Origin: Rhodanobacteraceae bacterium | Lineage (GTDB): Bacteria > Pseudomonadota > Gammaproteobacteria > Xanthomonadales > Rhodanobacteraceae | Direction: 5' to 3' | Assembly: GCA_016790075.1 (NCBI GenBank) | Contig: JAEUPP010000066.1 | Span: forward strand, 62,001-126,000 | DNA length: 64,000 nucleotides | Part shown: positions 17,761 through 25,852 of the stretch, one piece after another | Layout of the letters: each line of letters starts with the position of its first letter | Numbering within the stretch: the first letter of the stretch is position 1 | Made by a program: the position numbers and the translations under genes | The notes under the pieces: model-generated | What the model was told of the DNA's origin: nothing | Seen by the model: only the letters and a program-made list of their open reading frames with translations | The model's database searches: none

Positions 17761-18144
17761 ATGGAGCAGGCAACTCAGGTGTTCGCAGCGATCTACTGCT
17801 TCGGCATAGGCCTTTCGCATATCGCGCAGCCTCGAGCCTGGATCGAATTCTTTACCTGGCTGCGTGAAAAGGGACGCCCCGGCGCGTTTGTCGAAGGCTT
17901 CTTGAGTCTTGGCTTCGGAGCGTTGGTTGTCGCTTTCCACAATGTCTGGTCCGGCATGCCGCTAATCCTGACCCTGCTGGGCTGGGGACAGGTCCTGAAG
18001 GGGCTGGCCCGGTTTGCGGCACCACAACTTGGCCTTCGCGCCTATGAACACGTCACACCGGAGCGCGCATGGCAGTTCCAGGCGGCCGGAGTCGTCTTGC
18101 TCGCGCTCAGCGGCCTGTTCGCGTACTTGGCACGCTTTGGCTAA
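17761..18144 (+). CDS. small integral membrane protein, unknown function
   Basis: 127 residues with four hydrophobic segments (VFAAIYCFGIGLSHIAQP; FVEGFLSLGFGALVVAF; GMPLILTLLGWGQVLKGL; AAGVVLLALSGLFAYLA). ATG has a strong GGAGGG ribosome site. The family is not recognised. The last 25 codons plus the sequence just after the stop are found again, degenerate, 4.2 kb downstream (see repeats), so this gene marks the left border of the AT-richer segment. Confidence 0.75.
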   Translation: MEQATQVFAAIYCFGIGLSHIAQPRAWIEFFTWLREKGRPGAFVEGFLSLGFGALVVAFHNVWSGMPLILTLLGWGQVLKGLARFAAPQLGLRAYEHVTPERAWQFQAAGVVLLALSGLFAYLARFG

Positions 18145-18166
18145 GACATTCACTGCCGCAGATTGC
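18071..18166 (+). repeat. direct repeat, left copy (3' end of the membrane-protein gene)
   Basis: 96 bp that align by hand with 22274-22367 at roughly 75 of 96 positions with two small gaps, including an identical GCTCGCGCTCAGC block. The copy here is in the intact gene; the distal one is decayed. Confidence 0.65.
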
Positions 18167-19342
18167 AGTGCCGCGCTTTGCCCGAGTCAGACAAGGCCAT
18201 CGCAGATCTCGTTCGTGAGAGATCTCCTTCGTGACACACCCCATGGTTCGTGACGCCGCCCCGCTCCGCTGCTCGCACGGAGGGAGCCCTGATCTGCTCT
18301 CGCACTGCAATTGTGCGATATGCACCATATATCTGGTTAATTTCTACAAGACCGACGTGACTCAAGTCGACTAGCATGAATCGCGTCGATGCTAACTACG
18401 CACCAAACAAGATTACAAACTAACGTTTGCAAGTAGTTCTTGCACCAAATTTTCGATACGAATTGTCGAAGCAATCGCTTTCCGTTTCGCCAGTCGGAGC
18501 GAAGTCTGTGCAGCACCGTTCCCAGGAGAATGCGGCCGGGGACGATAGTAGTAATTCGTGAGTCGATGGCATGTTTGGATGCGGATATCCCTCGCATTCA
18601 GGCATCGTCTTGCTTGCGTGACTACGTGATTAAGGGAAGCACAAAAATAATCAGGACGCTGGATGCTCTGGCTGGTCTTCGGTTTGGCCGGAGGTCGCTT
18701 CTGGCGGCAGTGGCGCTCCTTTGGCACTGCTTGCCCCTGTCCAGCAACAAGTCAGGCGGGCAATAGCAGCGCACGCAGGTGGTAGGCGTTGGAAGGTTTT
18801 CAGGCACGCGAGCGCAATGTCTGCGCGCTGACCGCCACGCCTGGACGAGTTTTCATCGGCTGTGACAGCTTGCATCGGGCGGAACTCGGCATGCCGCCAG
18901 TGCCATGAGCATAGAGCCAGGAAGATTGTTCGCGACGCTACCAGTTCACCTACTCGACCGACGTCAAAGGAGTGCGGCTACGTCTTAAGCGAGTCTGGCG
19001 CGCCACTGCCGCGGAATCTGTTGAAGCTGAAAAAGAGACTAGGGCCCTGGTGTTTTCAGAAAAGCAAATCCTGCGACTGCTCAGTTGGCAACACACAAAA
19101 TCAAAATAGAACAGAAAACGGGTATCGCCCGTCCGTCCGCGATCCCGGCTGCCTGCCTGTTGGGAAACTATTTCATGAGTACTTGACAGCAAAATACCTG
19201 GATAAAGCCACATTTCACAGCAACTTTCGTTGACATTTGAGGAGGGTCATCACTCGATGAAATGAGCGTCGTTTCGGTCGTAAGTGTTAATCGCTTTCTT
19301 GCGTGTTGCACACAACAAGCTCGCGTATCAGGAGAACACAAA
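18167..19342. other. long AT-richer noncoding stretch
   Basis: About 1.2 kb with no supported gene. Open frames are short, in all frames, and lack domain signatures. Composition becomes clearly AT-richer than the flanks, continuing into the next two genes. A TTGACA box lies at 19183-19188, but I found no convincing -10 at the right spacing. The promoter of the secreted protein gene should be in the last 150 bp. Confidence 0.5.
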
Positions 19343-20203
19343 ATGAAAAACCTAAGACCTATCTGCGCAATTCTTGCCATTTCATCAGCTGCGTTTTCTA
19401 TCGATGTCATGGCTGGCAATGACGCCTACATCGATGGTCTCCGAAAAGCTATCCAATCGCCCCCCTCTAGCAGTCCGCACGAGGCAAGCCTGAAAGAAAT
19501 GAGCCGTCGTTCCGACCTGATTATTCGAGGCGTTCTTGTCGATATCAGAGAAAGACTTTCCATGGAAAGTATTCCTTATACGTTTGCCACGTACAGGGTC
19601 AAGGAGGTCATTAGTGGAGCCTATCCGGACCCCGAACTGACCGTGAAGTTTGTCGGCGGCGAATTCCCGAATGGGAACAGGTTGACCGCTTCAAACTCAC
19701 CGACAGTCAGGCTCGGTGAGGAATCCATACTCATGGTGCAACAGTCCATCGATACCGGGTGCGACTTCGTAGACTGCGAGGCCGGAAGATTCGTAATCGA
19801 AAACGGCATGCCGATCGCGTCGAACAAAACGGGCGTGGTCGTGCGTGAGGACGGAAGAATCGACTATACGGACCCTTCCGCACCGGACAAGAGCTTCGGG
19901 AAAATTGGCGGCTCGAGCAGCCAGGTTTCGCGATTCACTGAATACTTGAAAAGCCTGAACAGTGGACGAGGTGAGGTTGGCCAGCGCACGTTTCTGAGTG
20001 CCGACAGCTCCAAACCGTTCAAGGCTTACCCCGCCTTGGTCAAGGCAGGACGAGCTCCCGAGATGACCGATGAACCGATCCTTCGGAGAGGGGACGAAAT
20101 TGCGGAAAGCCAATTTGAAAAATGGGAAGTAAAGCAACTCAAGGAAAACAACGGCAACCCGTTGCTTAGCGCCAAATTGAAGCTAAATGAAAATAGCAAG
20201 TAG
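19343..20203 (+). CDS. secreted protein of unknown function, upstream of matrixin gene
   Basis: 286 residues, start ATG with AGGAG. An N-terminal signal peptide is visible (MKNLRPICAILAISSAAFSIDVMA). The mature part has mixed beta sequence (YTFATYRVKEVISGAYPDPELTVKFVGGEFPNG; SILMVQQSIDTGCDFVDCEAGRFVIENGMPI) with two close cysteines, and a charged C-terminus. No family is recognised. Codon use is AT-richer than flanking genes. It lies 47 bp upstream of the metalloprotease gene in the same direction; a co-expressed inhibitor, chaperone or substrate is possible but unproven. Confidence 0.75.
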   Translation: MKNLRPICAILAISSAAFSIDVMAGNDAYIDGLRKAIQSPPSSSPHEASLKEMSRRSDLIIRGVLVDIRERLSMESIPYTFATYRVKEVISGAYPDPELTVKFVGGEFPNGNRLTASNSPTVRLGEESILMVQQSIDTGCDFVDCEAGRFVIENGMPIASNKTGVVVREDGRIDYTDPSAPDKSFGKIGGSSSQVSRFTEYLKSLNSGRGEVGQRTFLSADSSKPFKAYPALVKAGRAPEMTDEPILRRGDEIAESQFEKWEVKQLKENNGNPLLSAKLKLNENSK

Positions 20204-20250
20204 CAGTTAACAATTCAGGCATTCAATTGAATAGTAATGGGGAGGTTGCT

Positions 20251-21990
20251 ATGAAATCATTTCTTTCGGTAAAGAAACTATCACTGCTTGTCGTACTCGC
20301 CATGTCGAATACAACGGCCATGGCATATGGCTACCTCAGGGACTCCTGCGGGGCGCCTCAGAAGTGGCCGACATCAAGCATGACGTTCAACGCCAATCCC
20401 ACTGGTTTCAGCGGGGTGTACGCCAAGTGGCTGACATCGTTCAATGTCGCACTCACGCGCATCAATGATACGCCTGCGAATTTTGACATGTACGCAAGGC
20501 TGGACGACGACCTGAATGTCGGAATCGGCAACGGCGAAAGCGAAATATGGTGGTCGACAGGCACGTCGGCGGTTGAGTACACGACGACGAGCTCGTGCGG
20601 TGTGACAGTTGAGACCGACATTATCTTCCACAACAACATTCCTAACGGCGGCTACCTGGACGTTATGGATGTCAAAACAAATTTCCGGGGATATGGCCTG
20701 GAGCGCCGGACTTTTGAATCAACAGCGATCCACGAAGTTGGGCATGCACTTGGCCTGGCGCACGAGGCGCGCTATTACAACATCATGGGTACCGACTACA
20801 CCCACCTGCATACTACCGGTGAGACGGCGTTGCGCTCATACATGGGCGAGGATGCTACTAACGCCATTATCGCCCTTTACGGTGGCAGCACTCGACAGGA
20901 CCTGTCTGTTGCCGCCTGGCGTCGCGTCGGGTTCTCGGGCGAATACAGCTCCCACGGACGCACTCGTCTTCTGGATGCAAACGGCGTAGAGCTGACCGCG
21001 ACAAAAGTTGAGGCGACTTGCACGAGAGAATTCTGCGAGATGCGCCATAGTGTCTCGCCAGGCCAGTCCATCCAGTACGAGATGACGCTTGAGAACAATG
21101 GCAGTGATACGCAGACCGTGCAACTCGGCTACTACGTTTCGACGAACGCGACCATCACTGACCAGGATAGGCTGATCGGCACGGACACCGTAACTGTTGC
21201 ACGCAACACTCCGGACACGATTACCAGGAACGTAACGATACCCGCCGATCTGCTGCCGGAAACGAATTACTACATTGGCGTGATCATTGATAACGGCGGC
21301 TCTGTCGCGGAATGGGACGAGTCAAACAACACGAGTTACATCCACTTTCGGACAGCGTCGACTTCTGGTGGATCAGCACCAACAGCAGAAGCTAACGGAC
21401 CCTATTCTGGTACGACAAACGTTCCGATTGCTTTTAGTAGCCTAGGCTCGACGGATTCGGATGGCACGATCGCCTCGTACAGCTGGACCTTCGGTGATGG
21501 CTCCAGCAGCACAGTAGCCAACCCGACAAAGGCATATACCGCAGCCGGAACCTATATCGTCAGACTTACCGTAACGGACAACGATGGCCTGACCAGTATG
21601 GATTCCGCGACGGTGACTGTCACTCAAAGCACCTCGACGCTGGAAAACGCGTGCCTCACGCAGGGTCCGCAGTCAGCCAACCAGCTGATAACCGGAAGGG
21701 TCATTTGTGTCCCGACCTCAACTAGCTCGACCAGCATCCAGTACTATTGGATCTGGGTTCCGTCCACTACCAGGACCATGACAATCGAAACCGATTACGG
21801 CACCGGAAACGGGAACGTGTTCTACAACCCTTCAGTCTGGGCAACGTCAACCGCCCATCAGCTGAGTAGCACGGGCCCGACCAACGCCGAAAGGATAACG
21901 GTTACCAATCCTGCTCCCGGTTCGATGTATCAATATGTCAGCGTAGTGGGTGTTCGCTCGGGCATGGCATTGAAAGTCACCTTGCAGTAG
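20251..21990 (+). CDS. secreted matrixin-like zinc metalloprotease with CARDB, PKD and PPC-like domains
   Basis: 579 residues; ATG with GGGGAGG. Signal peptide MKSFLSVKKLSLLVVLAM...TAMA. A metzincin catalytic domain spans about 25-220, with the zinc motif HEVGHALGLAH (H161, H165, H171; catalytic E162) and a Met-turn candidate NIMG (M179) soon after. A CARDB-like Ig-type domain follows (about 265-375, ending WDESNNTSYIHF), then a PKD domain (about 385-470: SLGSTDSDGTIASYSWTFGDG, VRLTVTDNDGLTS). A C-terminal beta domain resembles a PPC module. The layout is that of an exported protease with adhesive or processing domains. The AT-richer codon usage supports transfer. Confidence 0.9.
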   Translation: MKSFLSVKKLSLLVVLAMSNTTAMAYGYLRDSCGAPQKWPTSSMTFNANPTGFSGVYAKWLTSFNVALTRINDTPANFDMYARLDDDLNVGIGNGESEIWWSTGTSAVEYTTTSSCGVTVETDIIFHNNIPNGGYLDVMDVKTNFRGYGLERRTFESTAIHEVGHALGLAHEARYYNIMGTDYTHLHTTGETALRSYMGEDATNAIIALYGGSTRQDLSVAAWRRVGFSGEYSSHGRTRLLDANGVELTATKVEATCTREFCEMRHSVSPGQSIQYEMTLENNGSDTQTVQLGYYVSTNATITDQDRLIGTDTVTVARNTPDTITRNVTIPADLLPETNYYIGVIIDNGGSVAEWDESNNTSYIHFRTASTSGGSAPTAEANGPYSGTTNVPIAFSSLGSTDSDGTIASYSWTFGDGSSSTVANPTKAYTAAGTYIVRLTVTDNDGLTSMDSATVTVTQSTSTLENACLTQGPQSANQLITGRVICVPTSTSSTSIQYYWIWVPSTTRTMTIETDYGTGNGNVFYNPSVWATSTAHQLSSTGPTNAERITVTNPAPGSMYQYVSVVGVRSGMALKVTLQ

Positions 21991-22140
21991 TAGCAAACCC
22001 GGCGCACCCGCAGATGACGGACCACTGCCGCGTTCACAGGAACTTTCATGGGACCTGTGAGCGCTACGGATACAGCGGAGCCAATCGCCTCTCTCAGACA
22101 GGGAGCGACCCACACCCTGGAGGCGGATTCATGAACATTG

Positions 22141-22160
22141 CCCCGTTCAAGAGGAACGGG
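22141..22160 (+). terminator. short hairpin downstream of the protease gene
   Basis: CCCGTTC / GAACGGG form a 7-bp stem with a 5-nt loop (AAGAG), followed by ACAATGTT. It is 150 nt from the stop codon, so its role as terminator is tentative. Confidence 0.35.
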
Positions 22161-22273
22161 ACAATGTTCGTTACGGTAACGCAGAACCACTCTGCAGACA
22201 GCATCACCGGTATGCGCCAGAGCGGCCGTTCACTCTCCCGACCTTCTCACTCTGTCGGTGTAACTCGATTCGC

Positions 22274-22367
22274 GGCAGCTTCAGGCGACAGGAGTTGTCG
22301 TGCTCGCGCTCAGCGCCTGTTCGCGCACTTGCGCCATTTCGCTACAACATTCGCCGCCATCGATTGC
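22274..22367 (+). repeat. direct repeat, right copy (degenerate gene fragment)
   Basis: Degenerate copy of 18071-18166, including a one-base deletion that breaks the reading frame and loss of the stop codon. It marks the right border of the AT-richer segment. Confidence 0.6.
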
Positions 22368-22732
22368 TGTCCAGACCATCCGCCAATCATCAATCTGCGC
22401 GGCGACCGCGCTCCGGACCTGTTCGAGCGACTGCTGGAAGCCGTGCCTGCCGGCGAGCCCCAGCATCTCGGCTCAAACACAGGCTGGAAGGCCTACGAGC
22501 GCACGAGGCTCGAACTCTGAAGGATTTATCTAAAAGAGTTAAAAATTGCTAAAGGTAAAACAGCAATCCTGTCAGCAGCACACACTGAAGCGGATGCGTC
22601 GCAGCGGCGATAACAAGCTGCGTCGGGCAAGGAGGCCCGACGGAGAACATGTTACCGCATAAATGAGCAGATCTAGCAAGCGCCGGATGTGCGCGTTACC
22701 GTGCGTGCTCTCGATCGCTGCCGGATGCCTCC

Positions 22733-24124
22733 ATGAAAGATCTGACCCAGGGTCCAATTCCCGGCCATTTGCTGCGTATGGCTGGCCCCATCGCAATCGG
22801 CATGCTGTTTCAGATGCTGTACGTGCTCGTCGATCTTTACTTTATCGCCCAGCTCGGCGACGCAGCGATCGCCGGCGTCAGCACCGCAGGCAGCGTGCAG
22901 TTCGTCGTCATGGCCGCAACGCAGGTGCTGGGCGTCGGCACAATGGCGCTGATCGCGCAGGCCGTAGGCCGCAGGGATCAAGACGATGCAAACCGCGTGT
23001 TTAACCAGAGCTTGCTGCTCGGCGTACTGTGTGCCGCGTTGACACTCCTGCTCGGTTACGGATTTGCCGACCGCTATGTCGGCACACTCAGTGCCGATGC
23101 AGCGACCACGGCCGCGGGGCTCGACTTTCTGCACTGGTTCCTGCCCGGCCTTGCACTGCAGTTCATGCTGGCGGGCATGGGATCCGCATTGCGCGGCACC
23201 GGCATCACGAAACCGACCATGGTCGTGCAGATGCTGACCGTCGTTCTCAATGCACTGCTTGCGCCCGTGCTTATCGCCGGATGGCTCACCGGCAAGCCAC
23301 TCGGCGTCGCCGGCGCAGCACTGGCGAGCACGCTGTCTATCGTGGTCGGTGTCGGAATGATGGCGCTGTACTTCACGCGCCTGGAGCACTATGTATGTTT
23401 CGACGCGAAACAACTTGCACCACAGCTGGCCGTCTGCAAGCGCATTCTCGTCGTCGGCTTGCCGCCGGGCGGCGAGTTCGCCCTGATGTTTGTCTACCTA
23501 AGCGTCATCTACTGGCTGATCCGGGATTTCGGTGCGGCGGCACAAGCCGGTTTCGGCGTCGGTTCGCGCGTAATGCAGGCCATCTTTCTGCCAGCTATGG
23601 CCGTTGCGTTTGCGGCCGGGCCAGTGGCCGGGCAGAACGTCGGTGCCGGGTTTGGCGATCGCGTACGCGAAACCTTTCGTTCCGCTGCTTTGATCAGCAT
23701 CGTGCTGATGTTCGCGCTGACTCTGCTATGTCAATGGCACCCGGAAATCCTGGTGCGACTCTTCACGCCCGACACGGCGGTGATCACGGTGGCGGCCGGC
23801 TTTCTCGGCATCATTTCATGGAACTTCGTCGCAACCGGACTGATTTTCACGGCATCGGGAATGTTCCAGGCACTAGGCAATACGGTACCGGCCTTCCTCA
23901 GCAGCGCGAGTCGCGTCATCACATTTGTCCTGCCCGCCCTGTGGCTGTCGCAGCAATCGGGTTTTCAGCTATGGCAGCTATGGTGGCTGTCGGTGGCAAC
24001 GGTCGCGCTGCAGGCCGTGCTCAGCTATCTGTTGCTGCGACGCGAATTCAGCAGGCGCCTACCCCTGCTGAAACCGCTGCCCCCAACCGTGTCGCCGGCG
24101 ACGCAAATCGACGCATCGTCGTAA
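22733..24124 (+). CDS. MATE-family multidrug efflux transporter
   Basis: 463 residues with twelve predicted membrane helices in two MatE halves. It opens with ILxGPIPxHLLRMAGPIAIGMLFQMLYVLVDLYFIAQLG, typical of DinF/NorM relatives, and each half repeats the pattern (GTGITKPTMVVQMLTVVLNALLAPVLI; FQALGNTVPAFLSSASRVITFV). It should export cationic drugs or metabolites in exchange for Na+ or H+. The ribosome site of the ATG is weak. A repeat-rich convergent region with gspE follows. Confidence 0.92.
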   Translation: MKDLTQGPIPGHLLRMAGPIAIGMLFQMLYVLVDLYFIAQLGDAAIAGVSTAGSVQFVVMAATQVLGVGTMALIAQAVGRRDQDDANRVFNQSLLLGVLCAALTLLLGYGFADRYVGTLSADAATTAAGLDFLHWFLPGLALQFMLAGMGSALRGTGITKPTMVVQMLTVVLNALLAPVLIAGWLTGKPLGVAGAALASTLSIVVGVGMMALYFTRLEHYVCFDAKQLAPQLAVCKRILVVGLPPGGEFALMFVYLSVIYWLIRDFGAAAQAGFGVGSRVMQAIFLPAMAVAFAAGPVAGQNVGAGFGDRVRETFRSAALISIVLMFALTLLCQWHPEILVRLFTPDTAVITVAAGFLGIISWNFVATGLIFTASGMFQALGNTVPAFLSSASRVITFVLPALWLSQQSGFQLWQLWWLSVATVALQAVLSYLLLRREFSRRLPLLKPLPPTVSPATQIDASS

Positions 24125-24148
24125 GTCCCCCGGTTGATCGCGGATAGG

Positions 24149-24219
24149 GCACTCGAGGCCAGAGCACTCGAGGCCAGAGCACTCGAGGCCACCAGCACTC
24201 AAGGCCAGCACTCAAGGCC
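24149..24219 (+). repeat. short tandem repeats
   Basis: Three 15-bp units GCACTCGAGGCCAGA (the last diverged at its end), then two 13-bp units AGCACTCAAGGCC, run directly into the dispersed element at 24216. The unequal but related units suggest slippage expansion. Confidence 0.8.
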
Positions 24220-24253
24220 ACCCACATTTCCGAATTTTCCGATACGCGGCCGG
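24216..24253 (+). repeat. dispersed intergenic element, copy 1
   Basis: 38 bp beginning GGCCACCCACA and ending ATACGCGGCCGG. It matches the element at 37871-37908 at about 30 of 38 positions, in the same orientation and also directly after a short tandem array in a convergent intergenic gap. Confidence 0.7.
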
Positions 24254-24271
24254 GGCGTTTTCGCACGCCCC
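24252..24271. terminator. hairpin following the dispersed element
   Basis: GGGGCG TTTTCGCA CGCCCC lies between the convergent MATE and gspE genes. The 6-bp GC stem could end transcription from either side. Confidence 0.45.
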
Positions 24272-24331
24272 CTCGACAGCCGGAGCGCGACAATGCAGCC
24301 ACTCCACACCCGAGAACGCACAACCGGTCCC

Positions 24332-25852
24332 TCAGTCTTCCCGCGTCACCCGCAATACCTCATCCACTGACGTCGTGCCGGCCAGGCACTTGGCCCAGCC
24401 GTCGGCGGCGATTGATGCGGCGCGCGTGCGCGCGTAGCGCTCCATATCAGCTTCGGAAGCGCCTTCGTGGATCTGGCGGCGGAAGTTCTCGTCAACACCG
24501 ATCAGCTCGTAGATGCCGGTACGTCCGCGATAACCCGAAGCGCGGCCGGTGAGACCATCCGCAGGCTTGTAGAGAATCGCATGCGCATCGGCTGGCTGGC
24601 CGAAAGCGCTGAGTTCGCGCGGCGTCGCTGCATAGGCCTCGCGCGTGGCCGGATCGAGTACACGCACCAGCCGTTGGGCCAGCACACCGATCAGTGACGA
24701 GGACAGCAGGAACGGCTCCACCCCCATGTCGCGCAGGCGTGTTACCGCACCGACCGCGGAATTCGTGTGCAGGGTCGACAGGACCAGATGCCCCGTCAGC
24801 GATGCCTGCACAGCGATCTGGGCGGTCTCCAGATCGCGTATTTCACCGACCATGACCACGTCAGGATCCTGTCGCAAGATGGCGCGAAGGCCGCGCGCAA
24901 AGGTCATCTCGACCTTGGTGTTGACCTGGGTCTGACCTACGCCGTCGATGTAGTATTCGATCGGATCTTCCACCGTCATGATGTTGCGGCTGGCGTCGTT
25001 GAGCTTGAGCAACGCCGCATACAACGTGGTCGTCTTGCCTGATCCGGTGGGGCCGGTCACGAGGAAGATCCCGTGCGGCCGCGCAATGATGCTTTCCAGC
25101 CGGGCGCGGTCGTCGGCGGCCATGCCGAGCTGGATCAGGTCCAGCCGGCCGGCCTGCTTGTCGAGCAGACGCAACACCACGCGCTCGCCATGGCCTGCAG
25201 GAATCGTCGACACGCGCACGTCAACCGGCCGGCCCGCGATCTTCAAGCCGATGCGGCCGTCCTGCGGCAGGCGTTTCTCGGCGATATCGAGTTTGGCCAT
25301 GACCTTGATGCGGCTGACCACGGCGTTCGCAACGGCTTTCTGCGGCGACAGGATCTCGCGCAGCACACCGTCGATGCGAAAGCGCACGACCAGGCGGTTC
25401 TCGTACGGCTCGATATGGATGTCCGACGCCCCTTCCTTGACCGCCTCGGTCAGTAGCGCATTGATGAGGCGGATAATGGGCGCATCATCATCACTTTCGA
25501 GCAGGTCTTCAGGTTCGGGCAGATCCTCGGCGATGGAGCGCAGGTCCATCGACTCGTCCATGTCCGAAACCACGCCACGTGCATCGTCGCCCTGCTCATA
25601 CAGCCGGCGCAGCAGCGCCTCGAAATCAGCGGCGCTGTGGCGCGTCAGCTTCAGCGGCGCGCCAAGATAGCGGCGCAATTCGGTCAGCACTTCGGGTTTC
25701 ACGCCCTCCCGGCAGGCCACTTCGGCATGGTCATCGTGCCAGGCAACCAGGGTGGCCCCGTTGCGGCGCGCAAAACCAAAGTTCGGCCGCGCGGGTCGCA
25801 CCACCCGCGCGGTTTCTGCACCGCCGGCGGGCGACGGCTTGGCTTCAGTCAC
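24332..25852 (-). CDS. gspE: type II secretion ATPase GspE, lacking the zinc-binding cysteines
   Basis: 506 residues. It powers type II secretion from the cytoplasm. It has an N-terminal T2SSE_N domain (about 20-90), then the ATPase: Walker A GPTGSGKTTT (267-276), Asp box (IMTVEDPIEY), Walker B (RQDPDVVMVGEIRD) and His box (STLHTNSAVGAVTRL). The C-terminal region ends with GYRGRTGIYEL as usual. Between residues 396 and 440 the four cysteines of the typical GspE zinc module are absent (RVLDPATREAYA..., KPADGLTGRASG). It overlaps gspD by 4 nt; gspC-D-E form one operon. Confidence 0.94.
   Translation of the reverse strand: MTEAKPSPAGGAETARVVRPARPNFGFARRNGATLVAWHDDHAEVACREGVKPEVLTELRRYLGAPLKLTRHSAADFEALLRRLYEQGDDARGVVSDMDESMDLRSIAEDLPEPEDLLESDDDAPIIRLINALLTEAVKEGASDIHIEPYENRLVVRFRIDGVLREILSPQKAVANAVVSRIKVMAKLDIAEKRLPQDGRIGLKIAGRPVDVRVSTIPAGHGERVVLRLLDKQAGRLDLIQLGMAADDRARLESIIARPHGIFLVTGPTGSGKTTTLYAALLKLNDASRNIMTVEDPIEYYIDGVGQTQVNTKVEMTFARGLRAILRQDPDVVMVGEIRDLETAQIAVQASLTGHLVLSTLHTNSAVGAVTRLRDMGVEPFLLSSSLIGVLAQRLVRVLDPATREAYAATPRELSAFGQPADAHAILYKPADGLTGRASGYRGRTGIYELIGVDENFRRQIHEGASEADMERYARTRAASIAADGWAKCLAGTTSVDEVLRVTRED

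Larger units (their letters stand above)
21991..22732. other. intergenic region containing a decayed repeat copy
   Basis: 742 bp without a supported gene. It contains the degenerate right copy of the direct repeat (22274-22367) and an inverted pair CCCCGTTC AAGAG GAACGGG at 22141-22160, a hairpin that could terminate the protease transcript. The stretch near 22520-22570 is very AT-rich. Confidence 0.45.

Noticed and set aside
18950-19213. Minus-strand ORF in the AT-rich gap
   Set aside because: No ribosome site, no domain, and irregular codon use; treated as noncoding.
24149-24219. Tandem repeat array as a CRISPR
   Set aside because: Units are only 13-15 bp and abut without spacers, and no cas gene is present.
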